64,000 nucleotides of DNA, taken from the NCBI RefSeq assembly GCF_026213295.1, contig NC_079412.1:14104792-14168791 (forward strand), given 5' to 3'. Below the pieces are notes generated by a model. The model saw nothing but the letters and a program-made list of their open reading frames with translations. It did not search any database and was not told the origin of the DNA. The position numbers and the translations under genes were made by a program. Positions 40,062 to 50,943 of this stretch are shown piece by piece. The stretch is from Gadus chalcogrammus. Its lineage: Eukaryota; Chordata; Actinopteri; Gadiformes; Gadidae. The stretch's first letter is position 1. Each line of letters starts with the position of its first letter.

Positions 40062-41337
40062 TCCTTTCACCTCAAGCTTGACCTTCAATTTTGAATTAAT
40101 AATGCTCTGGTTACAATTTTCATTCAACTGGCATAAGATGATCATAACAGCAGGATTAAAGAAAACTATTAAAATATACTAGGCAAAGAACAACCATGAA
40201 ATGGATTACAATAAGATACAAATTAATAAAAGGGGAGTCAAGTGAAAGGCAATCTGGAAATACATGTCAGACGCATGTCAGAACAAGGCCTTATACAACA
40301 TACAGTACATTAAGGACACTGTAATATGTTAACTTCAGGTATCTGAAAGCAAATCCTTCTCATCAACTACACCACTCATGACTAAACCCACAGATTATTA
40401 ACAATGACATGCATCTGTTGCATACATAAAAAAAGGTCCTATAAACTGAACAAATGATTAACTGTCAAATGATTGTGCCTCAAGTGATGATACAATGTCT
40501 TCCAGTAAGCATGTGAAAGCTTCCATGTCACTGAGGAGCTGTTTTGATTGGATTACCCGTTTGAACCATCAGACCTGGCCATTGGGGGTAACTTTGGCAT
40601 GGGGACAAGGGGTTGAATGATTTGAAAAAGGCCTTTACCTACAATACATAAACACAGAGAAAGTACAAATATTCACATATTCACTGCATGCAGACCTGTA
40701 ATGGAGTGCAAACGACGCACGGACACACAGACATACACACGCATACGGAAAAGGTCCATCACGATGAGCAATGTGACATGGTTTACATCTCATACAATCT
40801 GGTTTTCAGGCATACCCCTTGCAAAGCGCCTGAGTAAGAAGATGAGCCGGAAAGAGGACTAGCCAATGACAGGGGAGGAAGCTTTCACAAAAGGTGAAGC
40901 ATGGACAATAATGACTAAATCCCCAACAATAAGGGTTATCCCACTTTCACTAACCGCTGTTTTCAAGGCACTGCATGTAGGCGATAATGTAAGATCCACC
41001 TATATACACAGTTTACACACACATATATATTTATATTTAATATATATATATATACATATATATATATATTTTATATCTTTATATCTTTATTCTGAAGTAT
41101 CTGTTGTTACGTCCTGTACTGTTTTCCTCCTGTGTGTCCCCCTCTGTTAAGCCTGGCATGGAACTGCACTCTTGATTGTTTCCCATCGTCCCCCGCCACC
41201 TGCCCTACACAACACTCGATCCTTGGGGGTTTGTTAGGTGCAAGCGATATGGCACGTCATCAACATATAGAGTAATAGCTGGGCAGTAGATCCCCAATCA
41301 AAACAGACCTGTTCGAATGTGCCAAGAGTAAGAGTAA
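39960..41337. other. Gene-poor spacer before the transposon island
   Basis: It holds a poly-C run (40028-40056), AT-rich repeats at about 41030-41090 and the weak terminal exon at 40553-40638. No other coding signal was found. Confidence 0.5.
40553..40638 (-). CDS. Weak candidate terminal coding exon, unassigned
   Basis: After a TTGTAG acceptor on the minus strand an 86-nt stretch is open in phase for 28 codons and ends at TAA. Its peptide is KGLFQIIQPLVPM followed by PKLPPMARSDGSNG. An AATAAA follows near 39960, and 39960-40550 is low in repeats, like a 3' UTR. No upstream partner exon was found before the transposon island, and I do not recognise the peptide. It may be a relic, an alternative exon or chance. 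Confidence 0.2.
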
Positions 41338-41374
41338 CTGGATATTGGTTGCCGCGGTATACGGTATTACCGGT

Positions 41375-42159
41375 GTTGAGGCCAACGTCGAGCTCTCCTG
41401 GAGCTCGACGAGAGGTGACCTCACCCCACTCCAGATAGACGGGGTCTGCGTGGAGAAGGTCCCCTCCTTCAAGTTTCTGGGGATGCAGGTCAGTAAGGAC
41501 CTAACCTGGCACACCAACACGGTTGCGGTGGTCGGAAAAGCTCAGCAGAGGCTATTTTTTCTAAGACTGCTGAGGAAATGCCAGGTGGGGACAAAGCTGC
41601 TGAAGACCTTTTACCACTCTGCTGTTGAAAGTGTACTGGTGTATGGCATTACGGTGTGGTACGCAAACTGCACAGCCAAAGACAGGAAAACTCTGCAGGG
41701 GGTTATTAAGACGGCAGGAAAAATCATCGGCTGCCCCCTGCCCTCCCTGTAGAACATTGCCACCTCCCGGGGGCTGAATAGGGCAAAAAGAATTATGAGT
41801 GACCCATCACACCACGGCCATGGCTTCTTCCAACTCCTCCCTTCGGGTAGGAGATACAGGTCCCTTGGGAGCCGGACAAACAGGCTGAGGAATACCTTCT
41901 ACCCCTGGGCAATTCGTCTACTTAACGCCTGACCCCCCCCCCCCCCCCCCAATGGACATGTGAAATCCTCTACCATATTTATTTATTAAAAAAAAAAGAC
42001 AATTATATGTTATGACTGCATATTTATATTTATTGTGCCTATTGCTGTTGTTTGTGTTTGTATTTTTGCACTGTTTTGCACTATGGGTAGTGAGCACCAC
42101 CCCCAATTTCATTGTACAAGTTTGCACAATGACAATAAAGTATGAATCTATGAATCTAA
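41375..42159 (+). mobile_element. 5'-truncated L2-type LINE fragment
   Basis: A frame open to the end of a reverse-transcriptase-type ORF is seen at about 41375-41930, with FKFLGMQVSKDLTW, KAQQRLFFLRLLRK, FYHSAVESVL and VWYANCTAKDRKTLQ, then, after an in-frame stop at about 41750, LLPSGRRYRSLGSR and FYPWAIRLLNA. This is the familiar C-terminus of fish L2/CR1-like retrotransposons. A poly-C run follows, then a 3' tail of short ATGAATCT-type repeats after AATAAAG. The left boundary is approximate. It is a dead copy. Confidence 0.8.
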
Positions 42160-42167
42160 CACTGTTT

Positions 42168-42197
42168 ACTCGGTGTTGCACACCGGCAACACCGAGT
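42168..42197. repeat. Perfect 12-bp hairpin
   Basis: ACTCGGTGTTGC and its reverse complement GCAACACCGAGT are separated by a 6-base loop, just after the LINE tail and within the outer hAT element. Confidence 0.9.
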
Positions 42198-42457
42198 TAT
42201 TATTTTTATTTATTTTTTGTAATTTTGTAATAAAAAACAAATTCAGTAAAAATGAATAATATAATTATAATTAAGAAAATTAAAATGTGTAGAATAGGCC
42301 ACAGTTCTGCTCTGTGCGGGAGAATTGTCTCGCCGAGAATTGACGTGCATCCTTACAAGACCGGTCCCCAATCCCTACGTGAGCTCCCCGCGCTACGGCC
42401 ATCCGGAGGCGCACAGAGCTTTTGGCCGTGATATTATGATATATAAAATTATATTTA

Positions 42458-42603
42458 AGCAATAGATCACGCCAGGCTGTGGTATGTGCTCATTATACCA
42501 CTGTTAAGGGGCGTTGTCCGGCCCCGACGCGCAGCGGAGGGCCGGCGACCCCCTTCACAGTGGTATAATGAGCACATGCCACTGACTGAAGTGATCTATT
42601 GCT
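42458..42603. repeat. Imperfect long palindrome (stem-loop) inside the outer hAT element
   Basis: The left arm starts AGCAATAGATCAC and contains ATGTGCTCATTATACCACTG. The right arm is its near reverse complement, ending at 42603. The stem is about 55 nt with mismatches around a G/C-rich centre. Confidence 0.85.
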
Positions 42604-42908
42604 TTTATACAACGGTTACTGTTATGGCGAAACGAAAGTCATAGACACACTACATTTAAAAAGAAACCAAGAAAGTCAAAGTAACCGTTTTCTTAAAGAA
42701 TACAAAAAAGTAGTCCCTCCTGGCTGCCGCTATGCATCGACGGTCGCTACGCAACACACTTTAGCGTCCCTCCGAGAGAAGGCTCCGATAGAGCGGTTCG
42801 CCGGCAATTTATCCTATGGAGCAGTTCACTCGCCGTGTGCCTAAGCTTTCGTTAGTCTCTCCATCGCCTTGCTCACTCCCGGAGTAACAAAATTTACACC
42901 CTCTCCAT

Positions 42909-44436
42909 CAGTGGCGTGCACAGACATTTTGGGGGGCAGGTGCTCAGTGAAAAATAAGGGCACTTTGTGCCGTGTTACGTCCCCTAAGTGGGCTAGGGGG
43001 TAAGGGGAGTAACATAGTACCATGTCAAAAACAGTAGGAGTCATGTCGTCCAAGTTAAGGGTGTTTATTGCCAAACTCAAGCGCTTGTCTTCAGGGAGAT
43101 CCACGGGCAAAAACAACAAACAAAAGCCTATCCCTGACTAGAAACAAAAGACAACATTCTAAATGAAAGAAAAGTACATGTTCTAATCCTCCCTGGCAAC
43201 ACAGAACCAGGAGAAAAGTGGGAACAAACATAATGGCAGGCTTCCTGGCTCAACACAAAACAAAGACTAAAGAGCTGCTAAACAGTTGACGGGACAGGGA
43301 TACCGGGCAGCAGGCGACAGCAGGCAACAGCAGACAGCGGCAGGTCTCCAGGTGTGCAGTCTAGAGGTGGGGCTGAAGGGGTGGAGCCGAGGGTCTCGAG
43401 CTAAAGGCAGCATACACAAAATCACATTAGAACACATGGGAATGAAACATGCAGCATGGGGAACTGCCGGCTGCCATATTATAGCAGTGTGAGATATTTT
43501 TTTTTAAAGCCTCATTTTGAAGTGAAGAGTGATCATTATCACTTTCTAAAGCAGCAACCTCCTCGGTGCCATGTCTTTAAAGATGTTGATGACCTCACTA
43601 TGATTGATATATAGCAAGCAGGAGAAGGTCAGAGAGCCGTTCTTCTCCACACAGACTTCTTAGTTTAGTTTTGATCATTTTCAGCTTTGAAAATGATCTC
43701 TCCACAGAAGCATTTGTCACTGGCAATGTTGCATCGATTTTTATCATCTTCACAATAGCAGGAAAGATGAGCTGGCCACTGTTTTCCCTCAGTATGGCAA
43801 AGATTTCTTTGAGGTCCTTTGCAGGAAAGCTGGAGTGGAACACCTTTAGTTCTGTCTTTAGCTGGTCCTCGTCTTCTCCATAGAGATCACAGAGGATGCG
43901 GACAGCTTCCTTGGCTTCTGAGTTTGGCGTGCTTACCCAGTTGGCATGTACCGTTAAGGGGTGGAAGGACTGAATGATTCTAGCAGTGGGACTTCCAGTG
44001 TTGAATCTCCTGTTTAGCTCCTCAGTCACAGTATCCAGAAAGGAGGATTAGGGTGCAAACAATACACTCTAGACAAAATTAATTTATGTGTTACATCGCT
44101 GGTTGGGCAGGGCAGGGGAGTAGGTGTGTGTGGGCAGCAGCTGTGATGTGCTGCTGCAACCGTTTGTGTCCGCTCTGCGCGTTCACGTTGACAAAGGAAG
44201 AGACGTGTGTGCGAGGAAGGGGGGGGGGGGGATATATTTTGGGGCATTATTATCACACGTTTTTAATTGTCAAGCCTTTATATATGATAATGTTGGCATG
44301 GGCCACATGCACTGTTTAAAAAAAAATAAAAAATATTTCTGATTATTTTATTTTTTTCAAAAGGGCACTTGATTGGGCCAGGGGGAAAAGGACAGGTGCT
44401 ATAGCACCGCCTTGGGTCTACCAGTGCACGCCACTG
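42909..44436 (-). mobile_element. Inner hAT transposon with perfect TIRs and target duplications
   Basis: A perfect 13-bp terminal inverted repeat, CAGTGGCGTGCAC (42909-42921) and GTGCACGCCACTG (44424-44436), is flanked by the identical 8-bp duplication CTCTCCAT (42901-42908 and 44437-44444). These are the marks of a hAT insertion. Length is 1528 bp. Orientation follows the transposase remnant on the minus strand. It sits inside the older outer element, so it is the later insertion. Perfect duplications suggest it is fairly recent. Confidence 0.9.
43598..44029 (-). pseudogene. hAT transposase C-terminal fragment (dimerisation domain)
   Basis: An open stretch of about 143 residues contains the hAT dimerisation signature: LPVTNASVERSFSKLKMIKT, then LRSLCGEERLSDLLLLAIY. 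Upstream is a helical segment with LFGED-like and FPAKDLKEIFAIL text typical of ZMYM/TTF-finger hAT proteins. The BED or TTF zinc finger and the catalytic core are absent from the 1.5-kb element, so this is an internally deleted, non-autonomous copy. It would not encode an active transposase. Confidence 0.8.
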
Positions 44437-44811
44437 CTCTCCATCATCCAACATATGTTTTACTTTGTAACTGTTTCTACTTCCAGGTGCGGAGTGATAT
44501 GCAAACTTTCACAAAATGATCGGGCGTCATAGCAGTTATGTATACGCTCATTATACAACAGTTGGGAACCAATCAGATCGCTGGATTTAGGTCCCCCGTT
44601 GTATGATATACTATTATATATAGAACGTTATAAGACGCCGAGAATTGGCGCGCTGCCAGCCGCTGTCACCGAGTGTGAGGAGAGTTGACGGAGAAGATGG
44701 CGGTTGACCTATATTTCAAAGTTAATACCGTTTATACCGGTAATACCGGTGTTGACACGAGCGTATTACTCGGTATGAAAATGTCCACACCGCGGCAACC
44801 CTACTGGATAT

Positions 44812-45530
44812 TTAGAAATAAGGCATCCCCTGTATTTTTCTTAGCCCTCCCCAGTATCCAATCCTACCCTATAAACTCATACTCTGAGCTGGGTTCTGGT
44901 TCTTGGTGTTTAACATGGAAAACCCTAGGCTGGGTTCTGGTTCTGGGTGTTTTAACACGGAAAACTTCGCGCTAGGTTCTGGGTGTTTGAAACTGAACAC
45001 TCAGGGCTGGGTTCTGGTTCTGGTTCTAGTTCTGGGTGTTATAACACGGAACCCTCAGGGCTGGGTTCTGGTTCTGGTGTTTTAACAATGAATCCCCCAG
45101 ACTGGCTTCTGGTTATTGGTGTATAACACCGAACAACCCGGATTGGGTTCTGGTTCTGGATGTTTAACACGGAACACCCCGGGCTGGGTTCTGGTTCTGG
45201 CCCGGGCCTGTCAAACCAACTAGCGTTAGCTAGCATCGAAGCTAATCGTGTTTTGTGTTGTTTTAGTGACGAGTATCTAATGTATGGTTCTTTCAATGCT
45301 ACTAACGACAATTGTACAACCCGTTGTCCATCCGAATTTAATAAAGGAACTGACGCTAGTTTTAAAGAACTAAATAGTTACGACTAAGTATGTAATATAA
45401 CAGTTTGAAGTTGCTGTGTCCGCCTTTCTCCTCTTCCTGACCGACGAGAAGCTCCGCCCACTACACAGTACACACTACGCATGCGCGCCTTAGGCAGCCA
45501 GTAAAGTTCAGGCAAATTGTAAAATGGAAC
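44812..45530. other. Spacer with minisatellite between transposon island and usp21
   Basis: Apart from the minisatellite no gene is seen. The right part (45200-45480) is unique sequence with short frames only. Confidence 0.5.
44885..45205. repeat. Minisatellite with GGCTGGGTTCTGGTTCTG core
   Basis: About seven diverged copies of a 40-50 bp unit with the core GGCTGGGTTCTGGTTCTGG, followed by a segment like TGTTTAACACGGAACAC. It starts just beyond the right target duplication of the outer transposon. Confidence 0.9.
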
Positions 45531-45536
45531 TTTATT
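45531..45536 (-). terminator. usp21: Candidate distal poly(A) signal of usp21
   Basis: AATAAA on the minus strand, about 710 nt past the stop codon, at the edge of the transposon and minisatellite island. The intervening sequence is free of obvious repeats, as expected of a 3' UTR. Confidence 0.45.
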
Positions 45537-46245
45537 TTTGGTTCAGAGTGGTATAATACAGGGTGGTCAGCCGTCATCTAAATGTCACAATATTCAGTAT
45601 TTTGTCAGGGAACAGTGAAGTATAAAATATATCTTAAAAAAAGGTGTCTAACCCAATGTATGCATTAGTCAAGCAATTACTGTATTTAAGTCCTTTAAAG
45701 AACAAATAACACTTTTTAGAGTACATAACATAACTAACTGTCATGTTGAAATATGGGTTACAATGGCATACATTCAGTTTATATGTTTAAAGCTATTTTT
45801 CAAGACTTCTTAAACCTGATTTGAATCTTTAAGTTGTGCCATAGTTAATCCTCTAACGTCTACATACTCCAGGTGTTATATCCACATGATTAAGTCCATT
45901 GATATCGAGCCAACCTAAATAAATCATAGCAGCAAACGGAGAGTGTGTCTATTTGTAGAACTAGGTCCCTTGAGGAAAGAGCTGGCCAGTACAGCTCAAA
46001 ATATTCTGTAAGCAACAAGAATAGCTTTTCCCTCTAAATTCCCTCGAGTGCCTTCTTACATATCAGGTATCCTCATTATTTCCCTTAAGTAACGAGAAAA
46101 TTGAACACTTCAGTCCGCATTAGCTGACAAAGTCAGAGGTGCCAGAGCTAGTGTAAAGCTGTGTCTACTAGTTTGGTATACAATGAGGTAAAGCGGCCCT
46201 GATTGGCTGTGCAAGATGTTATAAGGTCATCCAGCCGGCGTGAGG

Positions 46246-46251
46246 TTTATT
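46246..46251 (-). terminator. usp21: AATAAA overlapping the usp21 stop codon
   Basis: On the minus strand the stop TAA (46247-46249) lies inside AATAAA. A second AATAAA at 45531-45536 would give a roughly 700-nt 3' UTR and is the more usual arrangement. Confidence 0.3.
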
Positions 46252-48131
46252 TCCTTAAAGTGGAATTGCTGTTAGTGCGCTGGTAGAAGAGCACATAGGC
46301 TTGGTTTGTCTGGAGCTGGTTCTCCGAGACTGGAGTCACACTGCCAGGGGCGGGAGGAAGAGACAGGAAGACAGGAAGAGACAGGAGGTGGGAGAACCGG
46401 AGAAGAACACAATTAGAAAGGCCTGAGCTAAAAGGTCACAGATTTTAGTTTCATCAATCAATCAATCCATTTCATGATCAAGAAATATTATTATCGAATA
46501 ATGTGTTGCTTTTGTTTCCAGTATTGAATACCAGACATTGCATTGTTCGTAAGTGGGGATATAGTGGGGATATGTCACCTGGAGTCATTGTAGAAGCACC
46601 ATCCATTGTCCTCCCGACAACAAGCCGTGTAATGGCCCATGTTCACGGTCCCAGAGTGGTTACATACGGCATACAGGTCATACAACACTGCACCTGCAAG
46701 AGGACACAGATTCTCTTATAGACGTTTGCACAGTGGAGAACCACATACATTCAACGAATCACCGTAAAGCAAGCAAAAACAAACAGGGAAGACAGACTAG
46801 TCGCACAGGATGGGAATGGATGTAGAAGTGTTTGTTACCACAGTCAACAGGTCCATAGGGTCCAAGGTCGAGGTTGAGTAGTGGGAATGACACACACACT
46901 GTGCTTTTACTGATGGACCAGCGGGACATGGTGAAACGGTTCAGGTCTGATGCAAGGTATTAAGGTTTTTATCATATTTCAAGATGGACATCCATCAATA
47001 TCTACATCCACATTAATATCGGCACCTAAACAAATTATTGTGTCCTGCATATTTTACAGGAAAAGTCCATAGCATTCAAATCAGACAGAAGGAAGGAATG
47101 GAATGGTTGTCATGGATACGGATAACGATGACCTGAGGGAACCTCTGTATGGAAAGCCTTTTGGTGCTCTGTGTTCGCCTGGTACACCGCTCACACATCT
47201 TAGAGACACACATACAGCCACACACAGGGACACAGACACCAAGACAAAGACATTGTGAAAAGCACACACATGAATCCGCAAAATACATTAAAATGACACG
47301 GAAGTTGATGATGGGGGCTGATGATGCTGCTGCTGCTGACAATGCATATAATCATAATTATAAATAAACACTAAATGTACTTCTCCTAGGTCTAACAGCA
47401 TAAAAAACAACCCTTTTCTCCCTCAAGTGACTGGCGTTCCGTTCTGTGTCCGTATATGACTACTTTAGTATGGCCCACCTTGTGTCTGCTGACGACCTAC
47501 CGGTGCGTTCTCCTTGTCCAGCTTCTCCTCCTGAGAGAAGAGGTCCAGACACTCCCTGAGCGTCACCCCGCCGGTGGAGCCCCTCTTGGGCATGGGGAGG
47601 GACAGGTCACAGAAGACGTCGAACGTGTTGGAGTGGTGGGAACACACGGAGCAGTGGAGGGAGCTGCGCAGCTGGCCAGAGAACAGGTCTGATAGGACCG
47701 TGGGAGAGAGAGGATGATGAGAGGGGAGAGAATCATTGATGATCGTGGTTGTGATTGGGATCGGGGAGAAGGGTAAGAGGAGCAGCAGCCGTAATGGCTT
47801 GTTAACTGACCCACTATTTTACTGTCATCTCGCTCCAAGTGTTTCTTCCACATCGCCGCGGCCTCTTCTGAGATTCTGAGAGGTGGCAAATGGTGGGGGT
47901 GTTAGCGCTGGTGTAAAGGTGAGGAAAAATCTTAAAAAAAATCCATGGAGTTCAGTAAATAAATACTGGATGCTAACCTGAATTTGGCATATTTTTGTAC
48001 AGGCTCCTTGCCTGTTCGTCGCACACACACACGTCTGTTGACCTCAGTGTGTAGTCTGTCCAATAGGAACCGCAGGAACTCCTGGGCGTCCTGCTGACTG
48101 GAAACATTAAAGGTCAGACAGAGAGTGGGGG

Positions 48132-48203
<72 letters not shown>

Positions 48204-49753
48204 TGTTGATTTTGATGATGTCACTCTAAGAGCAACACCATGGATGGATGTTTTTATATTTGACCTTTTACTAAACACAATGTGTGACGCTCATGCAGAA
48301 GAGAACACCTGGACCTCTGCATGATGTCCAACAAACTACTCCCTGGGGACCGAGTGTAATCCTTACCTGTAGCCGCTAAAGTAAGGCACTGTTTCTTTGA
48401 AGATCGAGTAAAACTGTCGTGGATTGACCTCTGTGTCCTCCCCGTCCACGTCCCAAAGGCCCGCCAGCACCCGAGAGAACGCTGAGAGAGGAGGAGGGCG
48501 ATCAACATGAAGATCATGGCAATCAAGCAGAGAAGAATGGCGTTTGGAGCCAAATAGGAGCATGGTTGTAAGGATGGCTTGGTGCGTGGACAGCGTACCT
48601 TCCATGAGTTTAGCCTCTTCCTTGGAGCTCTTCTCCTGTCTGAACGTCTTGAGGAGGCAGTAGTCCCTCAAGCCGGGCGTGTGAGACAAGCACTGGACCA
48701 CTGCATTCAGGAAACACTAGCACCCCGGGGACAATGGAGACAGGGAATATTTTTTTTTTTTGGGTCACGTGCACTTAAATAAAGAACTTGAAAAACTCTG
48801 GTAAAATGTAGTTGCTTTAGGAACTTACAGTGTTTCCTACATTCCTAAGGCCAACTCTTCCACTCCCCAAGTTTAGCTGCTCTTTCTGTAAGCGAGGCAA
48901 GAGAAGGAGAGGCTAATGTTATACCATTGCTATCAACAGTATTCAACTATCACCGTCACTAGAGTTTGTGAATAAAAAGCAAAAGATAGCATAAATAGCA
49001 TTGAGAGGAGCAGGTCAATTCACGGGGTAAACTTTCCCTTAGTTTGTACCTGACCTTTTTGTCCGTACAACATGTCCATTTCAGAAGGTTTGTGTGTGTG
49101 TGTTTGTGTGTGTGTGTATGCATGTGTGTGTGCGTGTGTGTGTGTGTACACAACGCTGGGCGGGACAGATTTAGCCTACTAATCTAATTAGCATAGCCTA
49201 GCCAGGGAAGCTAAAAGAAGGTCAATGCTGGAGGAGTCATCCTATTAAGACAACATGCACGCAGCGCTAAACATGTGTTTGTATGTGTGTGTAACTCATT
49301 TCCTTTTCTATGTATACGTTTCTCTATCAGAATCATGGACCATGTGTAAGAGAAGCCAAAAAAAACAATATCCAACCAGAGGTGACGTTCTCATGTGCCC
49401 GCCTACTTATGATGTTGTTCTCATGTCAATCACGCTCCTCGAACCCACCTCATTATCTGTGACCAGGAGCAGGCCCATGAGCGAGGTGTAGAGGACCGAC
49501 TGAGAGATGTCAGCCGTCTCCCTCTGGAGGCCATTCTGGGATATCAGGGTCTGGCATAGGGCTTGGCACGAGCCCTCCACGTTGCCCCCACTGGCCCCCG
49601 GCATTTCTGCTTCAGTACCTTCAACACAGTCTACCGAGGAACAGATACATGACAACGAGGCCCTTGATGGTTGAACTCCTTCCACTTCGTCTCCTTACGG
49701 CCAGGGTCACGGTAAGGCAGGGCAAGACACAGGGTGTGTGTCACATGACCAGC
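46247..49753 (-). CDS. usp21: Ubiquitin-specific protease, USP21 type (5' end not found)
   Basis: Cysteine deubiquitinase of the C19 family. Exons: 49699-49753, 49449-49630, 48829-48885, 48599-48716, 48367-48481, 47978-48097, 47811-47875, 47501-47688, 47120-47198, 46839-46946, 46579-46693, 46247-46340. The part from LNLGSG onward is the whole catalytic domain: Cys box NVGNT/CFLNAVVQC, split by an intron just before the catalytic Cys; QQDAQEFLRFLLD; zinc-binding CSVC and CERC pairs; His box MGHYTACC; and NDSSVTPVS. Sequence choices such as SKIVDLFSGQL and ENAPMCERC favour USP21 over its sister USP2. The 49699-49753 exon is inferred from strong splice sites and matching phase only. The start codon and the N-terminal region lie upstream, probably between 49800 and 50640, and were not recognised. 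Confidence 0.85.
48136..48201. repeat. (GA)n microsatellite
   Basis: 66 bp of GA in the usp21 intron between exons 48367-48481 and 47978-48097. It forms a CT-rich tract on the transcribed strand about 40 nt before the acceptor. Confidence 0.97.
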
Positions 49754-50660
49754 CTGCAGGAAAGAGTGTCTTGATTTCAACAAACAACAGTTGGGGAGTC
49801 ATCTATACTCCTGTTCTTTCCCGGCAAGGTGATAAGACTGGGAAGATTATTTATAGCAGAGTGAGGAAGAGCGGGCTGTAAGCCACGGCGGTGTAGAATG
49901 ATGCACACATGCTCCCTGGATGTAAATCCCCTCAACTTTCCAATGCATCCCCATCTGCGTTGGGTACTCTGCTCTCCGTCGTGATAACATGTGCCTCTCC
50001 GGAAGGTCACCCGGCTGTCTGACGTCTTCACTACACAATCTCTCTAGCCATGAACATTGAAGCATCGTTACAAAGCAACTACACAAAACGCTTTGAGTAA
50101 GCGCTACCCCTGACCTGTGCTGTCCTACACAGAACGGGTCTATTGCATAACAGAGCACAGCACAGACTGCTGTTTTAGGAAGCCCCTTAGATAGATGCAT
50201 CCTTGTTGCAGCAAAACATGTGCCAAATATGCACTTCAATCCAAATAAAGAGTTTTGTAAATCGTACACAAACCCTGTACGAATATTGTAGCATTAGCCC
50301 GGCCGAAGAGAAGTGCTTGCACCTACCCGATCAGTTGCTGGTCACTCTATCTGTGGACAAACTGTCCCTCCGCTCTGTTCCCATCACCTGCTGAGCTGTT
50401 AAAAATGCATAAGGGACCGTCTACAGTTTCCGTAGGTTAGCTCCCTGGGTCTACCTCCCCTATGCCCCCTGCCAATTGGATGGAAGACATGGGGAGGGAC
50501 AGAGAGACAGAGAGTGAGAGTGAGAGAGAGACAGAGAGTGAGAGAGCGAGAGAGAGAGACAGACAGCAAGAGAGAGAGAGAGAGATAATCTGCACTAATC
50601 TGTTCTATGTAAATCTCGCTACGTCTACTTAGGCCAAACAAAGTACACCAACCAAAGGAG
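49754..50660. other. Region expected to hold the usp21 5' end
   Basis: No start codon with convincing splice support was found. A GA-rich patch lies at 50500-50585. The usp21 N-terminus and promoter should be here, unless they overlap the arhgef3 3' end. Confidence 0.4.
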
Positions 50661-50678
50661 GGCCTCTTAAAGCATCCG

Positions 50679-50684
50679 TTTATT
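50679..50684 (-). terminator. arhgef3: Candidate poly(A) signal of arhgef3
   Basis: AATAAA on the minus strand, about 260 nt after the stop codon at 50944-50946, in A/T-rich sequence. Confidence 0.45.
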
Positions 50685-50943
50685 TAAAAAATATATGACA
50701 CAAAACTTAAAGACATGTACACAAGTACCTTTTGCAAAGTTTGTAACATGAGTTTCACAGCATAAAATACATTAAAGGAAAACATTGGTTGTCTCTCATA
50801 GTGGGTGTAACTCGAACGCTTTTTAAAAAATATTTTACAAATATCACTGCTAAAAATATTATTGCATATCCTTTCACTGCTTACCCATGTATGCATTACA
50901 TACACTCAGACACACAGCATCACTTTCATATGAGATGCATCTG

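Larger units (their letters stand above)
41346..44803. mobile_element. Outer hAT-like DNA transposon, interrupted by two later insertions
   Basis: The interval is bounded by the 8-bp direct repeat CTGGATAT (41338-41345 and 44804-44811), the target-duplication length of hAT elements. The termini are inverted: TGGTTGCCGCGGTAT at the left, and the reverse complement of TAGGGTTGCCGCGGTGT at the right. A subterminal perfect hairpin (42168-42197) and a large imperfect palindrome (42458-42603) lie inside. No transposase of its own is visible. Without the LINE piece and the inner hAT it would be about 1.1 kb, so it was probably non-autonomous. Confidence 0.7.

Noticed and set aside
41345..41752. The LINE ORF as a functional protein gene
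   Set aside because: It lacks the 5' reverse-transcriptase and endonuclease parts, is interrupted by a stop near 41750 and sits inside a transposon.
50318..50400. Possible first exon of usp21 starting at an ATG on minus near 50390
   Set aside because: The frame meets a stop after about 17 codons and does not splice in phase to the 49699-49753 exon.
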